Source: an uncultured Pelagibacteraceae bacterium (GTDB lineage: Bacteria > Pseudomonadota > Alphaproteobacteria > Pelagibacterales > Pelagibacteraceae). From it: DNA of 64,000 nt. Positions within the stretch are counted from its first letter, which is position 1; each line of letters starts with the position of its first letter. Where the stretch lies: NCBI GenBank assembly GCA_902566365.1, contig CACFIH010000007.1, positions 1 to 64,000 of the forward strand, written 5' to 3'. The notes below the pieces were generated by a model. That model saw only the letters and a program-made list of their open reading frames with translations. It ran no database searches and was not told where the DNA came from. The translations under genes were made by a program, and so were the position numbers. Below, in pieces: positions 8,665 through 17,833 of the stretch.

Positions 8665-10902
8665 ATGAGTACTGAAAATCTAAAAAATAAATCTTTTAAA
8701 GCTAATGAATTAAGTAAATGCCCGTTCACAGGAGCAGGCACTCCTGCAAAATTTTCTGCAGGAAGAGGTCAAACAGTCAGAGACTTCTGGCCTAATAGTT
8801 TAAATTTAAACATACTTAGTCAGCACTCTGATTTATCTAACCCTATGGATAAAAAATTTAATTATGCGAAAGAATTTAAAAAACTTAATTACAAGGCGTT
8901 AAAAAAAGATTTAAAAAAATTAATGACAGACTCACAAGAATGGTGGCCTGCAGATTATGGTCATTATGGTCCTCTATTTATCCGATTAGCTTGGCATGCG
9001 GCTGGAACTTATAGGACTGGTGATGGAAGAGGTGGTGCCGGTACTGGTAATCAAAGATTTGCTCCGCTTAATTCTTGGCCAGATAACGTAAATTTAGACA
9101 AAGCAAGATTGCTTTTATGGCCAATCAAAAAAAAATATGGAAGAAAAATTTCATGGGCAGATTTATTTATATTGGTTGGAAATGTAGCATTAGACTCTAT
9201 GGGTTTTAAAACTTTTGGCTTTGGTGCAGGTAGAACAGACATCTGGGAACCAGAAGATGATATTTATTGGGGCTCAGAAAAGGAAATGTTAGGTGTAGAA
9301 AGATACAGCGGAAAAAGAGATTTAGAGCAGCCATTAGGAGCTTCTCACATGGGTTTGATTTATGTAAATCCACAAGGTCCAGACGCAAATCCAGATCCAT
9401 TATTAGCAGCACACGATATTAGAGAGACATTTGGAAGAATGGCTATGAACGACTATGAGACAGCAGCTTTAGTAGCTGGAGGACATACATTTGGAAAATC
9501 TCACGGAGCTGCATCAGAGTCTCACAAAGGTCCAGATCCAGAAGCTTCAAAGCTTCAAGACCAGTCTACTGGATGGAATAGTGGATATAAATCTGGAAAA
9601 GGTGTCGACACAATAAGCAGTGGTATAGAAGGTGCTTGGACTCAAAATCCTACTAAATGGGATATGGGTTATTTAGATTGTTTATACGGTCATGATTGGG
9701 AATTAACAAAAAGTCCAGCTGGAGCTCATCAATGGACTCCAAAGAAAAATGGCCAAAAAATTAAAATGGTTCCTGATGCGCATCAAAAAGGTGTGCTTCA
9801 TCCACCAATGATGCAAACAACAGATATATCAATGAAAGTTGACCCAAGTTATGGACCAATTACAAAGCATTTTCATCAAAACCCTAAGGAGTTTCATGAT
9901 GCATTTGCTCGGGCATGGTTTAAATTAACTCACAGAGATATGGGTCCAAGAGTTTGTTACTTAGGTAGTGAAGTCCCAAAAGAGCATTTAATTTGGCAAG
10001 ATCCAATTGATAAACCAAAGTATAAACTTAAATCAAAAGATATAAAAGATTTAAAAAACAAAATTTCTAAATCAAAAATATCAATTTCAGATTTAGTTTC
10101 TACTGCATGGGCATCAGCTTCAACTTTTAGAGGATCAGATAAAAGAGGTGGTGCTAACGGTGCAAGAATAATGCTAGAACCACAAAAAAGCTGGGCTGTG
10201 AATAATCCTAAGAAATTATCAACTGTGGTTAAAGCTTTAAGTAAAATTAAAGATCAGTTTGATAATAAAAAGAAAAGTGTATCAATGGCAGACTTAATTG
10301 TCTTAGCAGGTGGTGTTGGTATTGAGATGGCTGCTAAAAAAGCAGGGCATAAAGTTAGTGTTCCATTTTCAGCAGGTAGAGGAGATGCAAGACAAGATCA
10401 AACTGATATTCATTCTTTTGGCCTTCTTGAGCCTCAGGCAGATGGTTTTAGAAATTATCTAAATGGCGGAGCTTCAAATGTCTCAGCAGAAGAAAAATTG
10501 GTTGATAAAGCACAATTGATGGGTTTGACTGCACCAGAAATGACTGTTCTTATAGGTGGTATGAGGGTCTTAAATACTAACTATGATGGTTCAAATTATG
10601 GTGTTTTTACAAATAAACCTGGTTTTCTTACTAACGATTACTTTGTAAATCTATTAGATATGAATACTACATGGAAAGAGGAAGATAAATCAGAGCAAAA
10701 ATTTGTTGGAAAAGATAGAAAAACTCAAAAAACCAAGTGGAAAGCGACAAGAGTTGACTTAATTTTTGGCTCAAATTCTCAACTAAGAGCACTAGCAGAA
10801 GTTTATGCTTGTGAGGACTCAGGTGAAAAATTTGTTAACGATTTTATAGCTGCATGGGTAAAAGTTATGAATTCGGATCGATTTGATTTGAAGTTAAATT
10901 AA
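8665..10902 (+). CDS. katG: catalase-peroxidase (heme)
   Basis: Bifunctional heme enzyme that removes hydrogen peroxide. The 745-residue protein has the usual duplicated peroxidase domains. In the N-terminal half the distal triad Arg107-Trp110-His111 (IRLAWHAAG) is present. The partners of the Met-Tyr-Trp adduct are Trp110, Tyr233 (LIYVNPQGP) and Met259 (RMAMNDYET), and the proximal heme ligand is His274 in [10 protein letters not shown]. The C-terminal half (about 440-740) is the degenerate copy. No signal peptide is seen, so it is probably cytosolic. It follows irr and has an Irr-box-like operator at its promoter. All key residues are intact. Confidence 0.97.
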   Translation: MSTENLKNKSFKANELSKCPFTGAGTPAKFSAGRGQTVRDFWPNSLNLNILSQHSDLSNPMDKKFNYAKEFKKLNYKALKKDLKKLMTDSQEWWPADYGHYGPLFIRLAWHAAGTYRTGDGRGGAGTGNQRFAPLNSWPDNVNLDKARLLLWPIKKKYGRKISWADLFILVGNVALDSMGFKTFGFGAGRTDIWEPEDDIYWGSEKEMLGVERYSGKRDLEQPLGASHMGLIYVNPQGPDANPDPLLAAHDIRETFGRMAMNDYETAALVAGGHTFGKSHGAASESHKGPDPEASKLQDQSTGWNSGYKSGKGVDTISSGIEGAWTQNPTKWDMGYLDCLYGHDWELTKSPAGAHQWTPKKNGQKIKMVPDAHQKGVLHPPMMQTTDISMKVDPSYGPITKHFHQNPKEFHDAFARAWFKLTHRDMGPRVCYLGSEVPKEHLIWQDPIDKPKYKLKSKDIKDLKNKISKSKISISDLVSTAWASASTFRGSDKRGGANGARIMLEPQKSWAVNNPKKLSTVVKALSKIKDQFDNKKKSVSMADLIVLAGGVGIEMAAKKAGHKVSVPFSAGRGDARQDQTDIHSFGLLEPQADGFRNYLNGGASNVSAEEKLVDKAQLMGLTAPEMTVLIGGMRVLNTNYDGSNYGVFTNKPGFLTNDYFVNLLDMNTTWKEEDKSEQKFVGKDRKTQKTKWKATRVDLIFGSNSQLRALAEVYACEDSGEKFVNDFIAAWVKVMNSDRFDLKLN

Positions 10903-10925
10903 ATTTGAAAAAAAGATAAAGCTAC

Positions 10926-11519
10926 ATGGCAACAACAAATTTTGAGGATTTTTACGAGGTTCCAAATCTAAATTTTGATATTTCAAAGCTAAGAGATGAT
11001 TTAAATAAAATTCTGAAATTAAAAAAATTTAATTCACCAGGTGTTACTCATTTTGGAGCAATACCGATAAACCAAATTCCAGATGATGAAAACTCTATTA
11101 AAGGAAGTAATATCAGAGGAAGATACTGGACGATAGCTGATGAAACTGGCAAGGAAGTTTCTAGAGATGTAGAAATTGACGAGTCAAAATATACCCAACT
11201 AGTTCCTGAATTTGAGCAAACATATTTTAAAGAAGTTTATGAAACATTAAGCAAAAGATTTAAGCTTGGAAGAGTAAGATTGTTGTTGAAAGAGCCAAGA
11301 TCAACACTAAGTTGGCATAAAGATCCTGAATGTAGACTGCATGTGCCGATTATAACTAATAAAGGCTGTTCAATGGTAATAGAAAATGTTGCAAAACATT
11401 TGCCTGCTGATGGCAAGGTCTGGATAACAAATAATACGAAATATCATAATTTTTTTAATGGTGGAGAACAAGCCAGAATACATCTCGTGGCTTGTGTTTT
11501 AGAGGATCCTTTTAATTAG
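10926..11519 (+). CDS. 2OG-Fe(II) oxygenase, aspartyl/asparaginyl beta-hydroxylase-like
   Basis: Predicted non-heme iron dioxygenase; the substrate is unknown. In the 197-residue protein the iron-binding HxD lies at His131/Asp133 (SWHKDPECRLHVPI). The distal histidine is most likely His174 (YHNFFNGG), and Arg184 (QARIHL) is the expected 2-oxoglutarate anchor, the pattern of the AspH/PF05118 double-stranded beta-helix. No membrane segment is present. It begins 23 bases after katG and is probably co-transcribed with it, so it would share Irr control. Its 3' end overlaps the convergent SH3 gene by 8 bases. Confidence 0.75.
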   Translation: MATTNFEDFYEVPNLNFDISKLRDDLNKILKLKKFNSPGVTHFGAIPINQIPDDENSIKGSNIRGRYWTIADETGKEVSRDVEIDESKYTQLVPEFEQTYFKEVYETLSKRFKLGRVRLLLKEPRSTLSWHKDPECRLHVPIITNKGCSMVIENVAKHLPADGKVWITNNTKYHNFFNGGEQARIHLVACVLEDPFN

Positions 11520-11961
11520 AAGGCAGTTTGCCCCAAACGTTTTGGTTTTTTATCCAACCATTAAAATCATCAGTTTTTATTTTACACCAGTTATTTTCAC
11601 ATTTTATTAAAATCAAAATTCTCCCCTTTTTTATTTTAGCTACTGGTCTTGAAAAATTTGTTGGTTCTTTAAATAGTATTTTATCCTCAAGAGGAATTAT
11701 TGAATTTATTTTTTTTAATTGTGACCAATGAATCCATCCACTATTATTCTTGAAATCAATTATTCTTCTCCAGTTCTCTTTTTTATCAATTTGTTTGATT
11801 GGTAGATTAATTTTTTTATATATGTATTTTATTGGTGAATCAAAACTTGGACCATATCTCACGTTTACTTTATTCTTTTTTAATGAAAGATAAATTTCAT
11901 CTGAAAAAATATTTAAGGGAAAAAAGAATAAAATTATAACTAAGAAAAAAAATTTTTGCAT
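11512..11961 (-). CDS. exported bacterial SH3-domain protein
   Basis: The 149-residue protein starts with a signal peptide (hydrophobic residues about 3-19, FFFLVIILFFFPLNIFS) and then carries two SH3-like repeats. The first has VNVRYGPSFDSPIKYIY and WRRIIDFKNNSGWIHWSQL, the second CKIKTDDFNGWIKN. This is the pattern of periplasmic SH3_4 / YgiM-type proteins that bind peptidoglycan or other envelope partners; the exact role is unknown. It starts one base into the end of the ThiF/MoeB-like gene (TAATG-type overlap) and ends the dut-coaBC-ubiB-ubiE transcription unit. Confidence 0.8.
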   Translation of the reverse strand: MQKFFFLVIILFFFPLNIFSDEIYLSLKKNKVNVRYGPSFDSPIKYIYKKINLPIKQIDKKENWRRIIDFKNNSGWIHWSQLKKINSIIPLEDKILFKEPTNFSRPVAKIKKGRILILIKCENNWCKIKTDDFNGWIKNQNVWGKLPSN

Positions 11962-12713
11962 TATCTAATTTTATCTGATCTTTTTCTAAATTTAACTTTT
12001 CTAAAATTAAGATTTAACAGATCTATAATTAAAATTTGATTTTTTAATGTCTTACCAATTTCGATTATCATCTTTAAAGCTTCATTCGCTTGAGTGGTTC
12101 CTACTATTGTTGCAGTTGTACCAAGAACACCCTCAAATTCACAATTTAAGATATCGTCAGTAATTTCTTTTTCTTGATAAAAATTCTTTAACGAAGCTGT
12201 TTTTTTATCTTTAAAATCAAATGTAAATATATGACCATCAAATTTACTAATAGCACCAGCAACCAACTTTTTTTTGAGTTTTAAGCAATAATCATTGATT
12301 AAGAATTTAGTTTTAAAATTATCAGAACCATCAATAATAAGTTCATAATCTTTGATTATTTTTTCAATATTGTTTTTATCAAGTCTAAAATTGTAAGTTT
12401 TGATTTTTGTTCTTGGGTTTATTTCTTTAAGTTTTTTTGCTGCTATATTAACTTTTGCTTTCTTTAAATCTTTAGAATTAAATAAGCTTTGTCTATGAAT
12501 ATTTGAAAGATTTACAATGTCATTATCTATTAACCCAATTGTTCCAATACCAGCTCTGACAAGATTTTCTGCAGCAGGGCACCCAAGACCACCAACACCA
12601 ACAATTAAGATTTTTGAGGATAAAATTTTTTTTTGTCCTTTTGCGCCTATATCTTTTAGAACTAATTGTCTTGAAAATCTTTCGATTTGAGATTTATTTA
12701 AACTACTTTTCAT
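11961..12713 (-). CDS. ThiF/MoeB-family adenylyltransferase (E1-like)
   Basis: E1-like enzyme expected to adenylate the C-terminal glycine of a sulfur-carrier protein (MoaD or ThiS type). The 250-residue product has the nucleotide loop GVGGLGCPAAENLVRAGIG (about 38-56), the acidic DNDIVNLSNIHRQSLF with the Arg finger, and GSDNFKTKFLIND. The two CxxC pairs that bind zinc in MoeB are missing: I see only an isolated cysteine in NCEFEGVLG. Whether it acts in thiamine, molybdopterin or another pathway cannot be decided. It overlaps dut by 4 bases. Confidence 0.85.
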   Translation of the reverse strand: MKSSLNKSQIERFSRQLVLKDIGAKGQKKILSSKILIVGVGGLGCPAAENLVRAGIGTIGLIDNDIVNLSNIHRQSLFNSKDLKKAKVNIAAKKLKEINPRTKIKTYNFRLDKNNIEKIIKDYELIIDGSDNFKTKFLINDYCLKLKKKLVAGAISKFDGHIFTFDFKDKKTASLKNFYQEKEITDDILNCEFEGVLGTTATIVGTTQANEALKMIIEIGKTLKNQILIIDLLNLNFRKVKFRKRSDKIR

Positions 12714-13147
12714 CTACCAGTTGAACCAAAGCCTCCTTGACCTCTCACAGATTCTGGTAGTTCATTTGTTTCCTCTAATTCCATTTTTATAATTGGTGTC
12801 AAAACCATTTGAGCAACTCTATCGTTATTATGAATTATAAAATTCTTACTACCATGATTAAATAAAATAATCTTAAGTTCACCTCTGTAATCACTATCGA
12901 TCGTTCCAGGAGTATTCAAGACACTGATATTATCTTTTGCTGCTAATCCAGATCTCGGTCTAATTTGAATTTCATATTCCTTAGGGAATGCAATTGATAA
13001 TCCAGTTGAAACAAGACAAGATTTTCCTGGCTCTAAATTAATTGGTTTTTCCAGATAAGCCATTAAATCCATTCCAGACGCTCCATCTGTTTTGTACGAA
13101 GGTAATTGAACGAGTGGATTTAATTTTTTGATTAAAACTTTAACCAT
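12710..13147 (-). CDS. dut: deoxyuridine 5'-triphosphate nucleotidohydrolase (dUTPase)
   Basis: Hydrolyses dUTP to dUMP and pyrophosphate, keeping uracil out of DNA and feeding dTMP synthesis. The 145-residue trimeric-type dUTPase shows motif 1 SGMDLMAYL, motif 2 RPRSGLAAK, motif 3 VLNTPGTIDSDYRGELKI, motif 4 NDRVAQMVLTPI and the C-terminal arm RGQGGFGSTG. It shares overlaps with coaBC (one base) and the downstream ThiF/MoeB-like gene (4 bases), which suggests tight operon coupling. Confidence 0.96.
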   Translation of the reverse strand: MVKVLIKKLNPLVQLPSYKTDGASGMDLMAYLEKPINLEPGKSCLVSTGLSIAFPKEYEIQIRPRSGLAAKDNISVLNTPGTIDSDYRGELKIILFNHGSKNFIIHNNDRVAQMVLTPIIKMELEETNELPESVRGQGGFGSTGR

Positions 13148-14346
13148 TAGTTTAAATGATTAATAATTTTTTCTACTATTTGATCTGAAATTTCAGATTT
13201 GGTTTTAAATTTAAGTTTGTCAAACTTTTTATTTTTATAAAAAATTGATACTTCATTAAAGTCTGAATTAAATCCAATCTTTTTATTTGATACATCGTTG
13301 GCAATTATCCAATCACAATTTTTCTCATTTAATTTTTTTTTTGCACATATTTCTAAATCATTAGTTTCTGCAGCAAAACCAACAACAAGTTTTGGTCTTA
13401 AAGAATTATGATTAGAAACATAATTTAAAATATCTATATTTTTCTCAAATTCTAAATTGAGATTATCTATTTTTTTTATTTTTTCTTTAAAAGCTTTTTT
13501 TATTTTGAAATCACCTACTGCTGCTGAAAATATTGCAACATCTGCTGGTAAACTATTAAGTGTTGCTTGAAACATTTCTTCTGCAGTTTCAACTTTTAAT
13601 AATTTAATTTCATTATTTATCTCTAAATTCGTGGGTCCAGAAATTAAGGTGGTATCAAACCCCTCTTTAGACAAAGATTTTGCAATCTCATAACCTTGCT
13701 TACCACTTGATTTGTTTGTAATAAATCTTACTGGATCAATATATTCATTTGTAGGTCCAGCAGTTATAATAGCTTTAAATTTATTGTTCATTTTTAAATT
13801 ATCAAAATATTTCACTATTTCTTCTATTATCACCCATGGTTCTGACATCTTTCCTTCACCATATTCGCCGCATGCCATATCTCCAATTTCAGGACCAATC
13901 AACTTATAATCATAAGTTTTTAGTTTATTTATATTTTGTTTAGTAGATTGATGATTCCACATTCTCACATTCATTGCAGGAGCAATAAAAATTTTTTTGT
14001 TTGAAGCAAGAGCAACAGTAGAAGCTAAATCATCAGAGTTTCCGTTTGCAAGTTTTGATATTGTATTGGCAGTTGCTGGAGCTATTAGAATAAGATCTGC
14101 CCACCTTGAAAGACTGATATGATCCATTTCTGCTTCATTTTCTATATTAAAAAGATTTTGATAAACTTTTGATTGAGACAAAGAAGTAATTGAAAGAGGT
14201 GTTACAAATTCAGAACCACTTTTGGTAAGAATTGTTTTTATTTTTACACCATTTTTTTTAAGAAGTCTTATTATTTCAAGGCTTTTATAAGCAGCTATTC
14301 CACCACAAATTATAAGTAAAATTTTTTTGTTATTCAAATTATTCAT
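13147..14346 (-). CDS. coaBC: phosphopantothenoylcysteine decarboxylase / phosphopantothenate-cysteine ligase
   Basis: Bifunctional coenzyme A enzyme. The N-terminal flavoprotein CoaC domain (about 1-185) has the catalytic His in MDHISLSRWADLILIAPATANTI, the PAMNVRMW clamp and the reactive Cys in GDMACGEYGEGKM. The C-terminal CoaB domain (about 190-399) begins ITAGPTNEYIDPVRFITNKSSGKQG and ends near a KIGF nucleotide-contact segment. The 399-residue length is normal. It lies 8 bases after ubiB and overlaps dut by one base. Confidence 0.95.
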   Translation of the reverse strand: MNNLNNKKILLIICGGIAAYKSLEIIRLLKKNGVKIKTILTKSGSEFVTPLSITSLSQSKVYQNLFNIENEAEMDHISLSRWADLILIAPATANTISKLANGNSDDLASTVALASNKKIFIAPAMNVRMWNHQSTKQNINKLKTYDYKLIGPEIGDMACGEYGEGKMSEPWVIIEEIVKYFDNLKMNNKFKAIITAGPTNEYIDPVRFITNKSSGKQGYEIAKSLSKEGFDTTLISGPTNLEINNEIKLLKVETAEEMFQATLNSLPADVAIFSAAVGDFKIKKAFKEKIKKIDNLNLEFEKNIDILNYVSNHNSLRPKLVVGFAAETNDLEICAKKKLNEKNCDWIIANDVSNKKIGFNSDFNEVSIFYKNKKFDKLKFKTKSEISDQIVEKIINHLN

Positions 14347-14354
14347 CGTTTGAA

Positions 14355-15935
14355 TTAAAATACCAATAGACCAAAAATTACAAGGACTAATAAACCAATA
14401 ATAGACTGGTTTCTAAAAGAAATCATTTCCATTTTTTTTGTATTTAAAGCAGTGTAAGAATTTGAGTTTTGCGGAATCTGTCCACTTGCTAAATATGTTA
14501 ATGCTTGATTCGCTTTATCCATTATCTCAGGAAATTCAGGCAGCCTTTTAATTACTTCAGATGTAGTTTGTATTGTTTCGTTTATTGTGGTCATCGGATC
14601 TTTTGTCTCTTTTAACCAATTCTCAAGTACGGGTTTTGAAGTTGTCCAAATATTTGTATTAGGATTTAATTTTCTCGCCACACCTTCGACAACAACCATT
14701 GTTTTTTGCAACATAAGAAGTTGAGGTTGCGTTTGCATATTAAATTTTTCTGTCACATCAAATAGTTGCTTTAATAATTTTCCACCAGAAATATCTTTTA
14801 CAGCTTGCCCAAAAATAGGCTCTCCAATAGACCTTAAGGCTTGAGCAAGATCATCAATAGGTACCTTTTTAGGGACAAGTCCTGCTATTAAATGTACTTC
14901 AGCAACCTTACGATAATCTCTTTGTATAAAACCAAACAATATTTCAGCAAGAAATCGTTTGCTCATTTTATCTAATCTACCCATTATGCCAAAGTCAATT
15001 GGAACGATATGACCATTGTTATCTATAAATATATTTCCTTGATGCATATCTGCATGAAAAAAACCATCTCTTACAGCATGTCTTAAAAAGTTTTGAATTA
15101 TATCTTCTGCGATCTTTTCAGTATTAAAATTTTTCTTTTTTAATTGTTCAGTTTCTCTTATTGAAACCCCATCTACCCAATCAAGTGTCATTACGTTTTC
15201 ACTTGTAAAATTCCAATATATATGAGGAACTCTAAAGCCAACATCATTTTTGGTATTTTCAGAGTATTCATTTGCAGCTGCTGCCTCAAAACGTAGATCC
15301 ATTTCAAGATTTGTTATTTCTTTTAAAAGAAAAACTACCTCAACTAGTTTCAACCTTTTTGTTTTTTTTATGAAAGACTCAATTAAAAAAGCAAATAGCA
15401 TCATTGCATCTATTTCCTCATTAAAGATTTTTTTAATATTTGGTCTAAGAATTTTGATGGCTACATCTTTTATTGTGCCATTATCATTTATTTGTGCTTT
15501 GTGAACTTGTGCTATAGAAGCTGCAGCAACAGGATCACTTAAATCAATTATTGAATTGTATGTATCTTCTCCTAAATCATTTTTGATTATCTCTTTTGCC
15601 TCAAGTAGTGAGAAAGGAGGTAGTTTATCCTGTAAGTTTTCTAATTTTTTTGATAATTCTTCTCCAATAATATCTGGTCTTGTAGCTAAAAATTGGCCAA
15701 GTTTGATAAAAGTTGTTCCCATTGTTTCAAGAGAAGTTGATAATCTTTCACCAATATCTTTATTTGTTTCTTTTTGTTTTTTTCCAGAAAAAGAGAAGGA
15801 TAAAATTTTAAATAATATTTTTACTGCCAAAGGAGGTTTTTGAAATTTTGAGGTAATTTCAAGTATATCTGATTTTGCAACTTTTCTTCCAAGTTTAAAA
15901 AGTATAATTAATTTTGAAATCATTAAATTTTCCAT
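14355..15935 (-). CDS. ubiB: ubiquinone biosynthesis UbiB/ABC1 atypical kinase
   Basis: Membrane-anchored ADCK/UbiB-family ATPase needed for the ubiquinone hydroxylation steps. In the 526-residue protein the family KxGQ motif is IKLGQFLATRPDIIG, the alanine-rich loop is AAASIAQVHKA, the invariant lysine is in DVAIKILRP, and the catalytic/metal motifs are HADMHQGNIFI and IDFGIMG. A hydrophobic helix at the extreme C-terminus (SIIGLLVLVIFGLLVF) should anchor it in the inner membrane. Its start overlaps the 3' end of ubiE by 13 bases. Confidence 0.95.
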   Translation of the reverse strand: MENLMISKLIILFKLGRKVAKSDILEITSKFQKPPLAVKILFKILSFSFSGKKQKETNKDIGERLSTSLETMGTTFIKLGQFLATRPDIIGEELSKKLENLQDKLPPFSLLEAKEIIKNDLGEDTYNSIIDLSDPVAAASIAQVHKAQINDNGTIKDVAIKILRPNIKKIFNEEIDAMMLFAFLIESFIKKTKRLKLVEVVFLLKEITNLEMDLRFEAAAANEYSENTKNDVGFRVPHIYWNFTSENVMTLDWVDGVSIRETEQLKKKNFNTEKIAEDIIQNFLRHAVRDGFFHADMHQGNIFIDNNGHIVPIDFGIMGRLDKMSKRFLAEILFGFIQRDYRKVAEVHLIAGLVPKKVPIDDLAQALRSIGEPIFGQAVKDISGGKLLKQLFDVTEKFNMQTQPQLLMLQKTMVVVEGVARKLNPNTNIWTTSKPVLENWLKETKDPMTTINETIQTTSEVIKRLPEFPEIMDKANQALTYLASGQIPQNSNSYTALNTKKMEMISFRNQSIIGLLVLVIFGLLVF

Positions 15936-16627
15936 CCACTATGTATTGAAACTATACCACCAGATAGATTTCTATAATTGCATTTTTCAAAATTACTTTG
16001 CCTCATGAGATCAATCAATTCATCTTGATTAATAAAATTCTCGATGCTTTGAATTAAATATTCGTATGGTTCTTTTTCACCCACAATGATTTTTCCAATA
16101 TTAGGTATAATTTTTGAGAAAGTTTTGTAAATAAGATCTAAGTTTGAATTATGTATTTTTGAAAACTCAAGGCACAAAAATCTGCCTCCAGGCTTTAAAA
16201 CTCTGTAAGCTTCTTTTAATGTTTTCATTATATCTTTGGTATTTCTTAGGCCAAAACTTATAGTGTAAAAATCAAACTTATTATCATCAATTGGTAGATT
16301 TTCTGCAGAAGAAACTATCCAATTTAAATTTTTATAATGTATTAATTTTTCTTTACCTTTTTTTATCATACCTTTGTTTGGGTCCACGCAAGTTATATGC
16401 GAATTATGATCAACTAGTTTTAAAAACAATTTTGCTATATCACCAGTACCACAAGCAACGTCAATTAAATTTTGATTTATAGAGGGGTTCATCATATTAA
16501 TAAGATTTTTTTTCCATGTTCTGTGAACTCCCAATGACATTATGTCATTCATTAAGTCGTATTTATCATAGACTTTGTCAAATACACCTTGAACAAGTCC
16601 TTTTTTATTTTGAAGATACTGTTGCAT
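15923..16627 (-). CDS. ubiE: ubiquinone/menaquinone C-methyltransferase
   Basis: SAM-dependent C-methylation step in ubiquinone synthesis. The 234-residue class I methyltransferase has VFDKVYDKYDLMNDIMSLGVHRTWK at the N-terminus, the SAM loop DVACGTGDIAKLF, and ITCVDPNKGMIKKGKEK. The UbiE signatures are YTISFGLRNTKDI and LKEAYRVLKPGGRFLCLEFS. It is the first gene of the ubiE-ubiB-coaBC-dut unit and diverges from mutM with only 31 bases between starts. Confidence 0.96.
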   Translation of the reverse strand: MQQYLQNKKGLVQGVFDKVYDKYDLMNDIMSLGVHRTWKKNLINMMNPSINQNLIDVACGTGDIAKLFLKLVDHNSHITCVDPNKGMIKKGKEKLIHYKNLNWIVSSAENLPIDDNKFDFYTISFGLRNTKDIMKTLKEAYRVLKPGGRFLCLEFSKIHNSNLDLIYKTFSKIIPNIGKIIVGEKEPYEYLIQSIENFINQDELIDLMRQSNFEKCNYRNLSGGIVSIHSGWKI

Positions 16628-16658
16628 AAAATATTTAATACGTTCAATATAATATTAA

Positions 16659-17522
16659 ATGCCAGAATTACCAGAAGTAGAAGCAGTAAGACAGTCGCTT
16701 GATAAAAAGATAAAGCAAAAAATCGTTAAAAAAGTAATAGTAAAAAACAGAAATTTAAGATTTAAAGTAAAAAATAATTTCGAAAGTTTCTTTAAAAATC
16801 AAAAAATTAAAAGGATAGAGAGATTTTCGAAGTATTTGATTTTATTTTTATCAAATAATTTTATTTGTCTTATTCATCTTGGCATGTCAGGAACAATTCA
16901 TTTAATTGATAAGAGAAAAACAAATTATCAAACTAATACTAGCTTTTATAGTTTTCCAATGTTACCAAAAAAACATAATCATATTGAATTTATTTTTGAT
17001 GATTTTAGATTAGTTTATAATGACCCTAGAAGATTTGGTTTTTTTGAAATTTTAAAAGATATTAATGAACTTAAAAAAAGGTTTAAAAAATTTGGGCCAG
17101 AACCATTTAATTCAGAATTTAATCTTAAATATATTTATTATTACTTAAAGGGTAAAAAAAAAAATATAAAAAACTTTTTATTAGATCAGAATTTTGTTTC
17201 TGGTATAGGCAATATTTATGCAAGTGAAATTTTATACCTAAGTAAAATTAAACCAGATAAAAAAGCAAATAATCTTAGTATTGATGAATGTAAAAAAATT
17301 TTAACTAATTCAAGAAAAGTACTCAAAATCGCAATATTCAAAGGCGGATCAAGTATTAGAAATTTTAGGAATATTTCTGGAAAGGAGGGAGGGTTTCAAA
17401 AAGATTTTAAAGTTTATCAAAGAGAAGGCCTTAATTGTAAGAGGTTGAACTGTAATGGAATAATCAAAAAAAAAATTATAAATAATAGGTCAACATTCTT
17501 TTGTAATTTTTGTCAAAAATAA
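16659..17522 (+). CDS. mutM: formamidopyrimidine-DNA glycosylase (Fpg)
   Basis: Base-excision repair enzyme that removes 8-oxoguanine and nicks the abasic site. The mature N-terminus PELPEVEAVRQ carries the catalytic Pro2 and Glu3. A conserved lysine region precedes IHLGMSG, and the H2TH segment is QNFVSGIGNIYASEILYLSKI. The C-terminal zinc finger is a C-x4-C form (CKRLNC) followed by RSTFFCNFCQ. The 287-residue length is normal. It is followed by rpsT, and the last bases overlap a non-coding N-terminal extension of that frame. Confidence 0.95.
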   Translation: MPELPEVEAVRQSLDKKIKQKIVKKVIVKNRNLRFKVKNNFESFFKNQKIKRIERFSKYLILFLSNNFICLIHLGMSGTIHLIDKRKTNYQTNTSFYSFPMLPKKHNHIEFIFDDFRLVYNDPRRFGFFEILKDINELKKRFKKFGPEPFNSEFNLKYIYYYLKGKKKNIKNFLLDQNFVSGIGNIYASEILYLSKIKPDKKANNLSIDECKKILTNSRKVLKIAIFKGGSSIRNFRNISGKEGGFQKDFKVYQREGLNCKRLNCNGIIKKKIINNRSTFFCNFCQK

Positions 17523-17534
17523 CAAATTATTTGA

Positions 17535-17562
17535 TTGACCGAGATAAATTCACAAGTTATAC
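17535..17562 (+). promoter_or_regulatory. rpsT promoter giving a near-leaderless transcript
   Basis: A -35-like TTGACC (17535-17540) and a -10-like TTATAC (17557-17562) are 16 bases apart. Only 10 bases separate the -10 from the rpsT ATG at 17573, so transcription would start within a few bases of the start codon. No Shine-Dalgarno is seen there, consistent with leaderless or nearly leaderless translation (inference). Confidence 0.5.
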
Positions 17563-17572
17563 CCCTGCCATT

Positions 17573-17833
17573 ATGGCCAACACAAAATCTGCAATTAAAA
17601 GAATAAGAAGAATTACAAGACAATCTAGTGTTAATAGAGCAAGAAAAAGCAGATATAAAAATGCTCTAAAAAAAATGAGTCTTTTGATTGAAAGTAAAAA
17701 TAAATCGGAAGCTCTCAAATTCTTACCTAAGTTGAATTCTGAATTAATGAAGATTGCAAAAACAGGAATAATTAAAAAACAAAACGCTTCAAGAAACGTC
17801 TCAAGAATTACAAAAAAAATTGCTTCTCTTTAA
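17573..17833 (+). CDS. rpsT: 30S ribosomal protein S20
   Basis: 16S rRNA-binding small-subunit protein. The start at 17573 is chosen because the conserved S20 N-terminus MANTKSAIKRIRRI begins there; 21 upstream in-frame codons from 17510 look non-coding and overlap mutM. The 86-residue, strongly basic protein has the typical RARKSRYKNALKKM helix and the C-terminal GIIKKQNASRNVSRITKKI. It precedes dnaA by 281 bases, a pairing common in alphaproteobacteria. Confidence 0.95.
   Translation: MANTKSAIKRIRRITRQSSVNRARKSRYKNALKKMSLLIESKNKSEALKFLPKLNSELMKIAKTGIIKKQNASRNVSRITKKIASL

Noticed and set aside
8665..10902. katG as a recent horizontal acquisition
   Set aside because: Codon choice is as A/T-rich as its neighbours where residues allow, there are no mobile-element remnants, and it is integrated next to irr with a matching operator.
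15250..15843. Open frames of 84 and 95 codons on the plus strand opposite ubiB
   Set aside because: They are antisense shadows of a strongly conserved gene, have no family motif or ribosome-binding site, and no room for their own unit.
16659..17522. Damaged zinc finger in MutM (C-x4-C)
   Set aside because: A C-x4-C first pair is a known variant; the second CxxC pair and catalytic Pro-Glu are present.
17510..17572. Longer start for rpsT
   Set aside because: The 21 extra codons overlap mutM and precede the conserved S20 N-terminus; a promoter sits within them.
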